In this document: piece after piece, positions 9,538 through 18,016 of the stretch
Numbering within the stretch: the stretch's first letter is position 1
Layout of the letters: the number at the start of each line of letters is the position of its first letter
NCBI RefSeq assembly: GCF_017308015.1
Contig: NZ_JAFKFW010000003.1
Coordinates: forward strand, 1-64,000
Length of the DNA: 64,000 nucleotides
DNA from: Allobosea sp.
GTDB taxonomy: Bacteria > Pseudomonadota > Alphaproteobacteria > Rhizobiales > Beijerinckiaceae
Reading direction: 5' to 3'
The notes under the pieces: generated by a model
What the model was told of the DNA's origin: nothing
Seen by the model: only the letters and a program-made list of their open reading frames with translations
Databases searched by the model: none
Made by a program: the position numbers and the translations under genes

Positions 9538-10479
9538 ATGCTTTCGCGTACCGCAGACAGCCTCTACTGGGTTTCCCGCTATGTCGAGCGGGCCGAATAT
9601 CTCGCCCGCATCCTCGACGCGACGACGCGCCTGACCAATCTGCCCACGACCTATGGCGGCGCCGGCACGGAATGGCAGAGCGCGGTCCTGACCGCCGGCT
9701 GCGAGGAGGCCTTCGCCAAGGCCTATGCCGAGGCGAACGAACGCAATGTCTGCGATTTCCTGACGTTCAATCCCGACAACCCGTCCTCGATCCGCAATTG
9801 CCTTGCCCAGGCGCGTTCGAATGCGCGCGCGGTACGCACGGCGCTGACTTCGGAGATGTGGGACGCGCTCAACGGCGCCTGGCTGGAGCTGCAGCGATTT
9901 GAAAAGAAGCGCATGGACCGTGAGGAATTCGCCCGCTTCCTCGACTGGGTGAAGAACGTCTCGCTGGTCTTCGACGGCTCGGCCTACCGGACCATGCTGC
10001 GCGATGACGGCTACTGGTTTTCGCGGCTCGGCGTCTATCTCGAGCGTGCCGACAACACCGCCCGCATCCTCGACGTCAAATACCATGTGCTGCTGCCGGC
10101 CGACGAGCAGGTCGGCGGCTCGCTCGACTATTTCCAGTGGACCACCGTATTGCGTGAGGTCTCCGCGCTGACGGCCTATCACTGGGTCTATCGCGAAGCC
10201 GTTAAGCCGATCCTCGTCGCCGACCTCCTGGTGCTGAACCGGCGCATGCCGCGTTCGCTCGCCGCCTGCTACGAGAACATCTCCCGCTTCCTCGATGCAC
10301 TCGGCGATGCCTATGGCCGCCAGGGACCGGCGCAACGCCAGGCCCGCAAGACGCTGGCGAACCTCAGCAATACCCGGATCGACGATGTCTTCGAGCATGG
10401 CCTGCACGAATTCATCGAGGAATTCATCACCGAGAACAACCGCCTCGGCAACACCATCTTCGAGCAGTATCTGCAATGA
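9538..10479 (+). CDS. alpha-E domain-containing protein (Anbu cluster)
   Basis: A 313-residue, almost entirely helical protein of the alpha-E family (DUF403, COG2307). The start MLSRTADSLYWVSRYVERAE is diagnostic, as is the repeated YLERADNTARILDVKYH. The family gets its name from conserved glutamates in its helices and nearly always partners a permuted ATP-grasp protein, either as a neighbour or a fusion. A role as cofactor or substrate-presenting partner is likely, but the activity is unproven. It follows the ATP-grasp gene by 73 bases. Confidence 0.95.
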   Translation: MLSRTADSLYWVSRYVERAEYLARILDATTRLTNLPTTYGGAGTEWQSAVLTAGCEEAFAKAYAEANERNVCDFLTFNPDNPSSIRNCLAQARSNARAVRTALTSEMWDALNGAWLELQRFEKKRMDREEFARFLDWVKNVSLVFDGSAYRTMLRDDGYWFSRLGVYLERADNTARILDVKYHVLLPADEQVGGSLDYFQWTTVLREVSALTAYHWVYREAVKPILVADLLVLNRRMPRSLAACYENISRFLDALGDAYGRQGPAQRQARKTLANLSNTRIDDVFEHGLHEFIEEFITENNRLGNTIFEQYLQ

Positions 10480-10531
10480 ATCAGCCAGGCGCGCCTGCGG
10501 CACGCCTGCCCTAACCCGCCCGGACCGGATC

Positions 10532-11359
10532 ATGCGGATCAGGATTTCCCATACGATCGGCTACGATTATGCCGAGCCGGCACGCCACATCACGCAGATC
10601 CTGCGTTTGACGCCGCGCGACCATGACGGCCAGCATGTCATGTCATGGCGTATCGAGCCGAATGTCGACGGCCGCCTGCGGGCTTCGCAGGATGCCCATG
10701 GCAACATCGTGCACAGCTTCTATGCCGATGGGCCGATTTCCTCGCTCGTCATCCGCATCGACGGACTGATCGAGACGATCGACCTCGCGGGTGCCGTTCG
10801 CGGCGGGCTGGAGCGTGTACCCTGCGAGGCCTATCACCGCGACACGCTCCTCACCCAACAAGACGAAGCCCTGCGCAATTTCGCGGACGAGGTCACCGCA
10901 GGCGCCGGCACGCCGCTCTCCCAGATGCATGCATTGATGAACGCCGTCGGCGACCGCATGAAATGCGTCGAGGCCAGCGGCCGCATCGGCGTCGGCGCGG
11001 CCGCTGCCTTTGCGGCGCGCGAAGCGATCGCGCAGGACATCGCGCATGTCTTCATGGCCTGCGCCCGGCATCTCGGCCTGCCTGCCCGCTATGTCTCGGG
11101 CTATGTCGCGCGGTCCGACAGTCTGCCGCACGGCAATGGCGCCCATGCCTGGGCGGAGGTCCATCTCGACGATTACGGCTGGATCGGCTTCGACTGCGCC
11201 AATGCGCTTTGCCCGATCGACACGCATGTGCGTGTTGCGATAGGGCTCGACTACGCGGATGCCGCGCCGGTTCGCGGCTCGCGCCAGGGCGGCGAAGGCG
11301 AGAACCTCGACGTCCGCGTCAGTGCCCGCGAAGCCGAAGGCCGCAGCGCCAACCAGTAA
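10532..11359 (+). CDS. transglutaminase-fold protein lacking the catalytic cysteine (Anbu cluster)
   Basis: A 275-residue protein with an N-terminal bacterial transglutaminase-like region (begins MRIRISHTIGYDYAEPARHI) and a C-terminal transglutaminase core. The core keeps His205 (GAHAWAEVHLDDYGW) and Asp221 (WIGFDCANAL). Where active members have Gly-x-Cys-Gln-Asp just before the AH helix, this protein reads EAIAQDIAHV, so the nucleophile position is Ala167. It is probably inactive as a transglutaminase or peptidase and may act by binding. ATG 10532 is chosen over a frame reaching back to 10295, because that would overlap the alpha-E gene. It sits 52 bases behind alpha-E. Confidence 0.92.
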   Translation: MRIRISHTIGYDYAEPARHITQILRLTPRDHDGQHVMSWRIEPNVDGRLRASQDAHGNIVHSFYADGPISSLVIRIDGLIETIDLAGAVRGGLERVPCEAYHRDTLLTQQDEALRNFADEVTAGAGTPLSQMHALMNAVGDRMKCVEASGRIGVGAAAAFAAREAIAQDIAHVFMACARHLGLPARYVSGYVARSDSLPHGNGAHAWAEVHLDDYGWIGFDCANALCPIDTHVRVAIGLDYADAAPVRGSRQGGEGENLDVRVSAREAEGRSANQ

Positions 11360-11426
11360 CGGCCCTTTCGCGGGCGCGCCGGAAGCACGGGGCAAGAAAA
11401 CAGGACAAGAAGCAAGGATCGAACCT

Positions 11427-12176
11427 GTGACCTATTGCGCCGGAATCCTCGTGCAGGACGGGCTCGTCATGATCGCCGACACCCGCACCAATGCCGGGCT
11501 CGACGACATCTCGACCTTCCGCAAGCTCCATGTCTTCAACTGGCCGGGCGATCGCAATTTCGGCCTGATGACGGCCGGGAACCTCTCAATCACACAATCG
11601 GTGATCAGCTTCCTGCACGAAGGCCTGCCGAATCCCGAAACCGGGGAGCTCGACACCCTTCAGAATGCAAGCTCGATGTTTCGGGCGGCACAACTCGTCG
11701 GCCGCTGCATCCGGCATGTCCGCGATATCGACGGCCCTGCGCTGGAGGAGGCGAACGTCAAGTTCGAGATCGGCTTGTTGTTCGGCGGCCAGATCAAGGG
11801 GCAGCCGATGCGCCTTTTCATGGTGTACAGCGCCGGCAACTTCATCGAATGCGGCATCGACTCGCCGTTCCTGCAAATCGGCGAGCACAAATATGGCAAG
11901 CCGATCCTCGACCGCGCCGTCACCTACAAGACCCATCTCTACGATGCCCTGAAGGTCGGGCTGATTTCGATGGATTCGACCATGCGCTCCAATCTTGGCG
12001 TCGGCCTGCCGATCGATCTCGTCGTCCTGCGACGCGATGCCGACGATTTCGAATTGAACCGCCGGATCGAGGCCGGTGAGCCCTATTTTCACGATCTGCG
12101 CGAGCGCTGGTCGGCCGCGCTACGGGCCGCGCATATGGCCATTCCACGCCCTCCCTATGCGCCTTCGGGGTCCTGA
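11427..12176 (+). CDS. Anbu, proteasome-like N-terminal nucleophile protease
   Basis: A 249-residue proteasome-type peptidase of the Anbu family (ancestral beta-subunit, COG3484). The start is GTG at 11427, with AAGGA eight bases upstream. Removing the initiator would expose Thr at the N-terminus (TYCAGILVQDGLVMIADTRT), matching the Ntn-hydrolase catalytic Thr1. The Asp of IADTRTNAG and the Lys of STFRKLHVF match the other active-site residues. Anbu proteins assemble into large rings or helices; substrates are not settled. It is the last gene of the ATP-grasp/alpha-E/transglutaminase-fold cluster, consistent with a coupled modification and proteolysis pathway (inference). Confidence 0.94.
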   Translation: MTYCAGILVQDGLVMIADTRTNAGLDDISTFRKLHVFNWPGDRNFGLMTAGNLSITQSVISFLHEGLPNPETGELDTLQNASSMFRAAQLVGRCIRHVRDIDGPALEEANVKFEIGLLFGGQIKGQPMRLFMVYSAGNFIECGIDSPFLQIGEHKYGKPILDRAVTYKTHLYDALKVGLISMDSTMRSNLGVGLPIDLVVLRRDADDFELNRRIEAGEPYFHDLRERWSAALRAAHMAIPRPPYAPSGS

Positions 12177-12206
12177 CAGCCCGAAAACCGGTCCTCAGGC
12201 AACGGG

Positions 12207-14489
12207 ATGTCAATAATTCACGCCTTAAGTCGCAGCACGAAGACCTTCCCTGGACGCATAATGCCCGCATTCAATGCCGCGAAGATGACGAATGCGGGTT
12301 CCTCCGCTCGCATGTTCGCGAGCACCGTGGTGACGCTGGGCTGTGCCTTCCTGCTTCTGATGGCCGCCGGAATCGGCGTCGTCGTTGCGATCACTCGCGA
12401 AGCCAACCGCCTTGAGGCGCAGCGTCAGGCTGAGCGGATCGAGGCCGCGGTCAACACCCAGATCAAGCTGAGCGAACAGCGGCTGGAACGGCTCGTCGCC
12501 GCCGGGGATCTGCTTGAAGCCCTGCAGCAGCCCGGCTCGATTGCCACATTGCAGGCGGCCTTCAAACGGCTGAGCGGGCAATTGATGGATTTCGACGGCG
12601 CCTATATCGGCGGAACCGGTGGAACCGTACTGGCATGGATCGAGAATCCGGCCTCGGTGGACCACGCCGGCAGCAGCAGCCCGCATCATATCGAGGCGTT
12701 GCAGCGCGGCGCGAAAAGCTCCTTCGTCGCCACCGTGATCGGCGACGAGGTTACGCCCCAGTTCGGTGCGGCCCACTCGACCATCGTCACGGATGGCGGC
12801 GAAACCCTGATCCTGACGGTGATGGACCTCTCGCGGATCGCCTCTTTCGCCTCGGAAAGCGGCTCGGCGCCGCTGTCTTTCGTCGCCTATCGGCACCTGT
12901 CCAGCGCCCTGCTATCCGATCTCGCCGAGCGCAACCGCGTCACCGACGTACGGCTCGTGATCAGACAGCCGGCCGACGCGTTGTCGAAGCTCGGCCTGCG
13001 CGCCGCCGACGGCAAGGTCAGCGCCTGGCTGACCTGGTCGCCGGCACGTCCCGGCGACGTGATGCTGCGCCGCTTTCTCTGGGCGCTCATAGCGGTTGCC
13101 GTGCTGTTTTCGGCGATCTTCGTCTTCGTCGTCCAGCGCCTGCGCGCCTCTGCCGAACAGATCGAGCTGCGCGAGCGCCAGATTCAGCGCCTCGCCGGTC
13201 AGGACGAGTTGTCCCTGCTGCCGAACCGCCGCAGCTTCGACCTGACGCTCGACCAGACCCTGGCCCACATTCACGATGACGGCCCGAGCCTCGCCGTTCT
13301 GCTGATCGATCTCGATCGCTTCAAGGCCGTCAACGACACCTATGGGCATACCGCCGGCGATGAACTGATCCGTCAGGTCGCGGTCCGCCTCTCCGGCGCG
13401 GTGCAGGTCGGGGACACCGTGGCGCGGCTCGGCGGCGACGAATTCGGCATCATCCAGACCCATTCCGCAACGCCGAGCGGCTGCGCCGTACTTGGCGAGC
13501 GCATTCTCGCCAGCCTCTCCGAGCCGTTCGCCATCACCGGCGCCGAGGTCACCATCGGTTCCTCCATCGGCATCGCGATGGCGCCGCGAGACGGCACCAG
13601 CCGGGAAGCCCTGCTCAAGCTCGCGGATACTGCGCTCTACGAAGCCAAGAACAGCGGCCGCAATCGCTATGCGTTCTTCGAAACGCAGATGAACCGCTCG
13701 ATGCAGTTGAAGCGCATGGTCGAGGACGACCTGCGCCACGCCATCGACAACGACCAGCTCATGCTGCATTACCAGCCGCAGGTCTCCGTCGACGGCTCGA
13801 CCATCGTCGGCGTAGAGGCGCTGGTACGCTGGCAGCACCCGGCTCATGGCATGATCCCGCCCTCGGATTTCATCGCCATTGCCGAGGAACGCGGCCTGAT
13901 CGTGCCGCTCAGCGAATGGGTGCTGCGGCGCGCCTGCACCGAGGCCCGGCGCTGGAAGGGCATCCGCCTCGCGGTCAACGTCTCGCCGATCCAATTCCGC
14001 CACAAGGACTTCGTCGCGAATGTCATCCGCACGATCGACGAAACGGATTTCGACCCGGCCCAGCTTGAGCTCGAACTGACCGAAGGCGTTCTGATCGAGG
14101 ATGCCGACGCCGCCGAAGCGGCGATGATGGACATCCGGGCTCATGGCGTCGGCCTCGCCCTCGACGATTTCGGCACCGGTTATTCGAGCCTGATCTATCT
14201 GCGCCGCTTCGCCTTCGACAAGATCAAGATCGACCGCTCATTCCTGGAATATATGGAAGCGACCGGCGAGTCCGCGATCCTCGTCCATTCGATGGCCCAT
14301 CTCGGGCGTGCGCTCGGCCTGCGGGTCTGCGCCGAGGGCGTCGAGACCGCCGAGCAGCACCGCTTCCTGCAGGCGATCGGGTGCCACGAACTACAGGGCT
14401 TCCTGTTCTCCAAGGCCGTGCCCGCAAGCGAGATCGATCGCCTGCTCCGCCTGGACAATCCTTTCGCTGAAATCCTCGCCGCCGCCTGA
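12207..14489 (+). CDS. membrane-bound GGDEF-EAL protein (cyclic-di-GMP turnover)
   Basis: A 760-residue protein with a transmembrane helix near residues 37-60, a periplasmic sensor of about 230 residues, a second helix near 292-312, then GGDEF (about 335-490) and EAL (about 505-750) domains. The GGDEF motif is intact (ARLGGDEFGII), as are EAL features (VEALVRWQHP and LDDFGTGYSSL). The RxxD inhibitory site upstream of GGDEF is not conserved: glutamine takes the Arg position. Net activity as cyclase or phosphodiesterase cannot be decided. It starts only 30 bases after the Anbu stop and may be co-transcribed. ATG 12261 is an alternative start. Confidence 0.93.
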   Translation: MSIIHALSRSTKTFPGRIMPAFNAAKMTNAGSSARMFASTVVTLGCAFLLLMAAGIGVVVAITREANRLEAQRQAERIEAAVNTQIKLSEQRLERLVAAGDLLEALQQPGSIATLQAAFKRLSGQLMDFDGAYIGGTGGTVLAWIENPASVDHAGSSSPHHIEALQRGAKSSFVATVIGDEVTPQFGAAHSTIVTDGGETLILTVMDLSRIASFASESGSAPLSFVAYRHLSSALLSDLAERNRVTDVRLVIRQPADALSKLGLRAADGKVSAWLTWSPARPGDVMLRRFLWALIAVAVLFSAIFVFVVQRLRASAEQIELRERQIQRLAGQDELSLLPNRRSFDLTLDQTLAHIHDDGPSLAVLLIDLDRFKAVNDTYGHTAGDELIRQVAVRLSGAVQVGDTVARLGGDEFGIIQTHSATPSGCAVLGERILASLSEPFAITGAEVTIGSSIGIAMAPRDGTSREALLKLADTALYEAKNSGRNRYAFFETQMNRSMQLKRMVEDDLRHAIDNDQLMLHYQPQVSVDGSTIVGVEALVRWQHPAHGMIPPSDFIAIAEERGLIVPLSEWVLRRACTEARRWKGIRLAVNVSPIQFRHKDFVANVIRTIDETDFDPAQLELELTEGVLIEDADAAEAAMMDIRAHGVGLALDDFGTGYSSLIYLRRFAFDKIKIDRSFLEYMEATGESAILVHSMAHLGRALGLRVCAEGVETAEQHRFLQAIGCHELQGFLFSKAVPASEIDRLLRLDNPFAEILAAA

Positions 14490-14517
14490 CGATCACGAGC
14501 CGGACGGGCGGCGGACT

Positions 14518-15117
14518 TCAGAAGAACAGCTCGTGGATGCCGCTGAAGATCGCATAGGCGAAGCCGGCGCTCAGCAGCAGGCCGATGGCGCCGACCACGG
14601 CTCCGATGATGATCAGCACCCCGTCGCGTTCGACCAGGCCAAGCCCGACGAGGCAGACTGCGAGCCCGAGCGGAATCTGCCCGATGAACGGCGCCGCGAC
14701 GATCAGGCCAAGCGCCAGGATCAGGATCACCAACCCCAGCACCGGAATCGCCCAGCGCCCGCCCAACATCGTCAGGCGCGGCTGCGAGAAGCGTTCCAGC
14801 CAGGTGAGAGCCGGCAGCGCCCGGGCCACGGCGCGGTTCAACTCGGGCTTGCCGATGCTGCGGCGGAGCAGCGCCTGCGGCAGCCAGGGCATCCGCCGCC
14901 CCGTCAGCATCTGGACGGCGACAAAGGCCAGCACCAGCCCGCAGACCAGCGGAATCGGCGGCGGCATCGGCAGGCAATTCGGCAGACCGAGCAGGACGAC
15001 GAGCAGCGCATAGGCCCGGTCCTGCAGTGCGGCGACGATCGTGCCGACGGTGATGCGCTCCCCGGGCAGACCCGCCAGCGCCGTCAGAAGTCCGGATGTA
15101 CGCAAAGGAGATGACAA
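14518..15117 (-). CDS. exopolysaccharide synthesis ExoD-like membrane protein
   Basis: A 199-residue integral membrane protein of the ExoD family. The N-terminal region reads ERITVGTIVAALQDRAYALL, followed by GLPNCLPMPPPIPL, the ExoD hallmark. Four or five hydrophobic segments fill the rest. ExoD was linked to exopolysaccharide production and alkali tolerance in Sinorhizobium; its molecular role is unclear. It converges on the GGDEF/EAL gene with a 28-base gap. A BcsS-like gene lies 500 bases away, hinting at a cell-surface polysaccharide theme, but this gene is on the opposite strand. Confidence 0.92.
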   Translation of the reverse strand: MSSPLRTSGLLTALAGLPGERITVGTIVAALQDRAYALLVVLLGLPNCLPMPPPIPLVCGLVLAFVAVQMLTGRRMPWLPQALLRRSIGKPELNRAVARALPALTWLERFSQPRLTMLGGRWAIPVLGLVILILALGLIVAAPFIGQIPLGLAVCLVGLGLVERDGVLIIIGAVVGAIGLLLSAGFAYAIFSGIHELFF

Positions 15118-15236
15118 GGGAGCAGGCCGTGCCGAAGCGGAAGCGCCCGCCTAGCACGGCCGGACACCCGCCAACAAGCGAGCCGGACGCAGGCTTTCAA
15201 TGCCCTCGGCTCAGGGCCGGCGCATCGGAAGAACGC

Positions 15237-15506
15237 TTAGTGCAGGGTGAAGACGCCGTTCAGATGGCGAATCTCCGCGGGCTTGATCAGATGCGAATGC
15301 GCGACCGTGACGGAATGAAGCGGCCCTTCGAGTTCCCGCTTCCAGAACGTCAGAAAGTCCTGCAGGACAGGGAAGCGCGGCGCCACGTCGTACTGCTGCC
15401 AGATAAAGGTCTGCAGGACGCTGAGATGATCCGGCATCCGGTAGAGGATCGTTGCCGTGGTCAGCCCGTAGCCTTCGAGCTGCCGGATGAAATCGGTCGA
15501 AACCAT
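15237..15506 (-). CDS. usg: Usg family protein
   Basis: An 89-residue protein of the alphaproteobacterial Usg family, recognised by DFIRQLEGYGLTTATILYRM and the end HLIKPAEIRHLNGVFTLH. The family is sometimes labelled a tryptophan synthase beta-like protein, but no enzyme activity is established. ATG 15506 is chosen because GGGGGGAGG lies just upstream. It runs toward exoD with a 119-base gap and is divergent from the BcsS-like gene. Confidence 0.9.
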   Translation of the reverse strand: MVSTDFIRQLEGYGLTTATILYRMPDHLSVLQTFIWQQYDVAPRFPVLQDFLTFWKRELEGPLHSVTVAHSHLIKPAEIRHLNGVFTLH

Positions 15507-15620
15507 CGCCACCTCCCCCCGTTACGGACTGAAAGCTTTGCCGGATAGATCGAGCCTGCTCCCGCTTGGTTAACAAAAGCTTGCCAGATTACAGCCAAAC
15601 TGCTGCAATCCTGGGGCAGG

Positions 15621-16397
15621 TTGCCGGAACGGGCAGCGTGCGCGACGGCGGGCGTGGGGGCTTGCGTGGCGTACCAGGTGAGCAAGGCCGGACTGGCCGG
15701 GCTGGCGATAAGCCTCGCCGCAGCCCCGATCTGCACCGCGAGCGCCGAGGAGGAAGACGCCCGGCGCAGCCCTCTCTCAATGGTGGTCTTCGGTTCCATG
15801 GAGGCCGGGCCAACCAAGGCCTTCGCCTCTGTCGGTATGAAACGGGCGATCGGCGGCGGCCTCACGGAAAGCGGCTTCCGCCTCTTCGTCAAGGCAGGCG
15901 GTTCACAGGAGCAGACCAGGCGCAGGAGGCCGCGCGGCATCACCTACAAGAGCGAGGCGCAGGCCCTGCTCGGCTACGAATGGCGCATCGGTGACAGCTT
16001 CCTCGCGCTCTATGCCGGATCGGATGCCGAGAGCGAACAGCGGGTCGAATCCTTGGGCCCGTCCTTCATCTCCGCCCGCTATGGCGCGAGAGTGCAGGCC
16101 GATCTCTGGATCGTCCCCTCGCCCGGAACAGCCGTCCAGGCCAATGGTTACGTTTCCTCGCTGAACGGGCGCTTCTGGACGCGCCTCGCACCGGGCTGGC
16201 AGATGCCGGCCGGCTTCTATCTAGGCCCCGAAATCGAGATTTATCGCGAGCGCGACTATCGCAAGCTGCGTCTCGGACTGCATCTCACCGGCCTGCGCTT
16301 CCTCGGGCTGGAATGGCGCCTCTCTGGCGGCCTGCAGTCGACGAGCGACCGATCCGCCACCTGTTACGGCACACTCGGTGTGCACTGGCTCCGCTGA
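15621..16397 (+). CDS. cellulose biosynthesis protein BcsS-like
   Basis: A 258-residue exported protein. A signal-peptide-like segment (AGLAGLAISLAAAPICTASA) ends near residue 42, followed by a beta-rich body with alternating aromatic residues suggesting an outer-membrane barrel. It resembles BcsS proteins of Rhizobiales, whose exact role in cellulose export is unknown. No bcsA or bcsB is present here. The start is uncertain: TTG at 15621 has the weak sequence GGGGCAGG before it, and GTG codons at about 15654 or 15678 are alternatives. It ends a few bases before the convergent MoeA/MocA-like gene. Confidence 0.72.
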   Translation: MPERAACATAGVGACVAYQVSKAGLAGLAISLAAAPICTASAEEEDARRSPLSMVVFGSMEAGPTKAFASVGMKRAIGGGLTESGFRLFVKAGGSQEQTRRRRPRGITYKSEAQALLGYEWRIGDSFLALYAGSDAESEQRVESLGPSFISARYGARVQADLWIVPSPGTAVQANGYVSSLNGRFWTRLAPGWQMPAGFYLGPEIEIYRERDYRKLRLGLHLTGLRFLGLEWRLSGGLQSTSDRSATCYGTLGVHWLR

Positions 16398-16404
16398 GGA
16401 ACAC

Positions 16405-18006
16405 TCACCCTCGCAACGCCCGCAGGGCCTCCGGCGTATCGACATCGATGGCGATGGCAGGGTCCTCGAAGGGAACATCGATGACGCGATCCCCCGCTTC
16501 GTCGAGCAGTCGCCGTGCCCCACGGTCGCCGCTCAGCAGCGAAACCGCGGGAAAAATCGCCCGGGCAAGCAGCACCGGATTGCCGCGCTGGCCGAACAGC
16601 GTCGGCACCGCCGCAAGCGTCTGCGGCTGCGCACGATGTGCCTCCGCCAGGCGCTCGATCACCGTCGGCGTCACATTCGGCATGTCGCCGAGCGAGATCA
16701 CCGTCGCCGCAACCTCGGGCGGCAACGCGGCCACGCCGGCCTTGAGCGAACCGGCCAATCCGGAAGCGTAGTCGGAATTATGCACGAGTTGCACCGGCAG
16801 ATCCGACACTACGGCCTCGATTTCGGTGCGCTGGTGCCCGGTCACGACGATGACGGGGCTCAGGCCCGCCTCGATCTGCGCCTCGACGGCGTGGCGCAGG
16901 ATGGGCTTGCCGCGCAGGGGCTGAAGCAGCTTGTTCTCCGCGCCCATCCGGGTCGATTGTCCGGCAGCCAGCACAATTCCCGCCAATGGCCCGCTCGCTA
17001 CGGAGCCCGGCGCGCGCGGCTGCGGCCGCGAGACGATCTCCATCAGCAGGCCGCCGACACCCATCTTCTGGATATCGCTGCGTCCGACGGGAAGTCCGGC
17101 GAGACAACGCTGCAGCACCCAATCGAAACTGTTCTCCTTCGGCGAGCGGGCGCAACCCGGCGCACCGATCACCGGCTTGCCGGCGATACGGCCCAGCATG
17201 AGCAGGTTTCCGGGATCGACCGGCATGCCGAGATGCTCGACCTCGCCGCCGGCCTCGACCAGCGCCTGCGGGATCACGTCGCGCCGGTCCGTGATGGCGG
17301 AAGCGCCGAAGACGACGATGATATCCGCCTTCCCCGCCGCCTGCTCGGCGATCGCCGCGGCCAGCGGCTCGGCTTCGTGCGGGACGCGCCGGTCCGCCGC
17401 CATCACCGCCTCCGCCGGCTCCAGCCGGTCGCGCATGATGCGCAGGGTTTTGTCGACGACGCTCGGCTTCAGTCCCGGCAGCATTGTCGAGATCACCGCG
17501 ACGCTCGACGGGCGATATGCCGCGACCGAAACGGGCGACCTGTTGCCGAGCGCGTCGAGCGCCTGCTCCACCAGCGCCTGCGGCACCGCATAGGGAATGA
17601 TCTTCACGGTAGCGACGAGTTCTCCCGCCACGACCGCCTTGAGTGCCGGCAAGGTCGCGACCGTGATCGCTTCGTCCACCCCGTTAAAGGCGTCGATCGC
17701 CGCGACATCGATGCGCAGGACGCCCGCCTGGGTCGCGAACATGTTGACCCGCCCGGTAAAGGGCGGCTCTGCGCTGATCGCATCTCCGACCATGCGCTCG
17801 GCCAATCGTGCCGCGGCGGCATTCTCGTCGATATCACCAGGCTCCAACCGCACCGCCACGATCTCGGCGACCCCGGCCGCGGCAAGCTTCGCGGCAAGCT
17901 CGGCCGTCACGGTCGCGCCCTTCTTCACGATGGCCCCGTCGGCGCGGATGGTATGCGCCGCGATGCTGCCGACGGCATCGGCGATGGCGACCGGTCCGAA
18001 TTTCAT
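16405..18006 (-). CDS. molybdopterin-binding domain fused to MocA-like nucleotidyltransferase
   Basis: A 533-residue two-domain protein. Residues 1-330 are a molybdopterin-binding (MoeA/MogA-type) module starting MKFGPVAIADAVGSIAAHT and including IIVVFGASAITDRRDVIPQA. Residues 340-533 are a nucleotidyltransferase beginning IVLAAGQSTRMGAENKLLQP. The second half is MocA-like, so attachment of CMP to molybdenum cofactor is likely, the cofactor form used by cox-type hydroxylases. ATG 18006 has GAGGATCGGGAC upstream. It lies ten bases behind the XdhC C-domain gene at the end of the molybdenum hydroxylase locus, which supports a maturation role. Confidence 0.9.
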   Translation of the reverse strand: MKFGPVAIADAVGSIAAHTIRADGAIVKKGATVTAELAAKLAAAGVAEIVAVRLEPGDIDENAAAARLAERMVGDAISAEPPFTGRVNMFATQAGVLRIDVAAIDAFNGVDEAITVATLPALKAVVAGELVATVKIIPYAVPQALVEQALDALGNRSPVSVAAYRPSSVAVISTMLPGLKPSVVDKTLRIMRDRLEPAEAVMAADRRVPHEAEPLAAAIAEQAAGKADIIVVFGASAITDRRDVIPQALVEAGGEVEHLGMPVDPGNLLMLGRIAGKPVIGAPGCARSPKENSFDWVLQRCLAGLPVGRSDIQKMGVGGLLMEIVSRPQPRAPGSVASGPLAGIVLAAGQSTRMGAENKLLQPLRGKPILRHAVEAQIEAGLSPVIVVTGHQRTEIEAVVSDLPVQLVHNSDYASGLAGSLKAGVAALPPEVAATVISLGDMPNVTPTVIERLAEAHRAQPQTLAAVPTLFGQRGNPVLLARAIFPAVSLLSGDRGARRLLDEAGDRVIDVPFEDPAIAIDVDTPEALRALRG

Positions 18007-18016
18007 GTCCCGATCC

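Noticed and set aside
12912-14144. A 410-codon minus-strand frame opposite the GGDEF-EAL gene.
   Set aside because: Opposite strand of intact GGDEF and EAL motifs; composition typical of GC-driven antisense frames.
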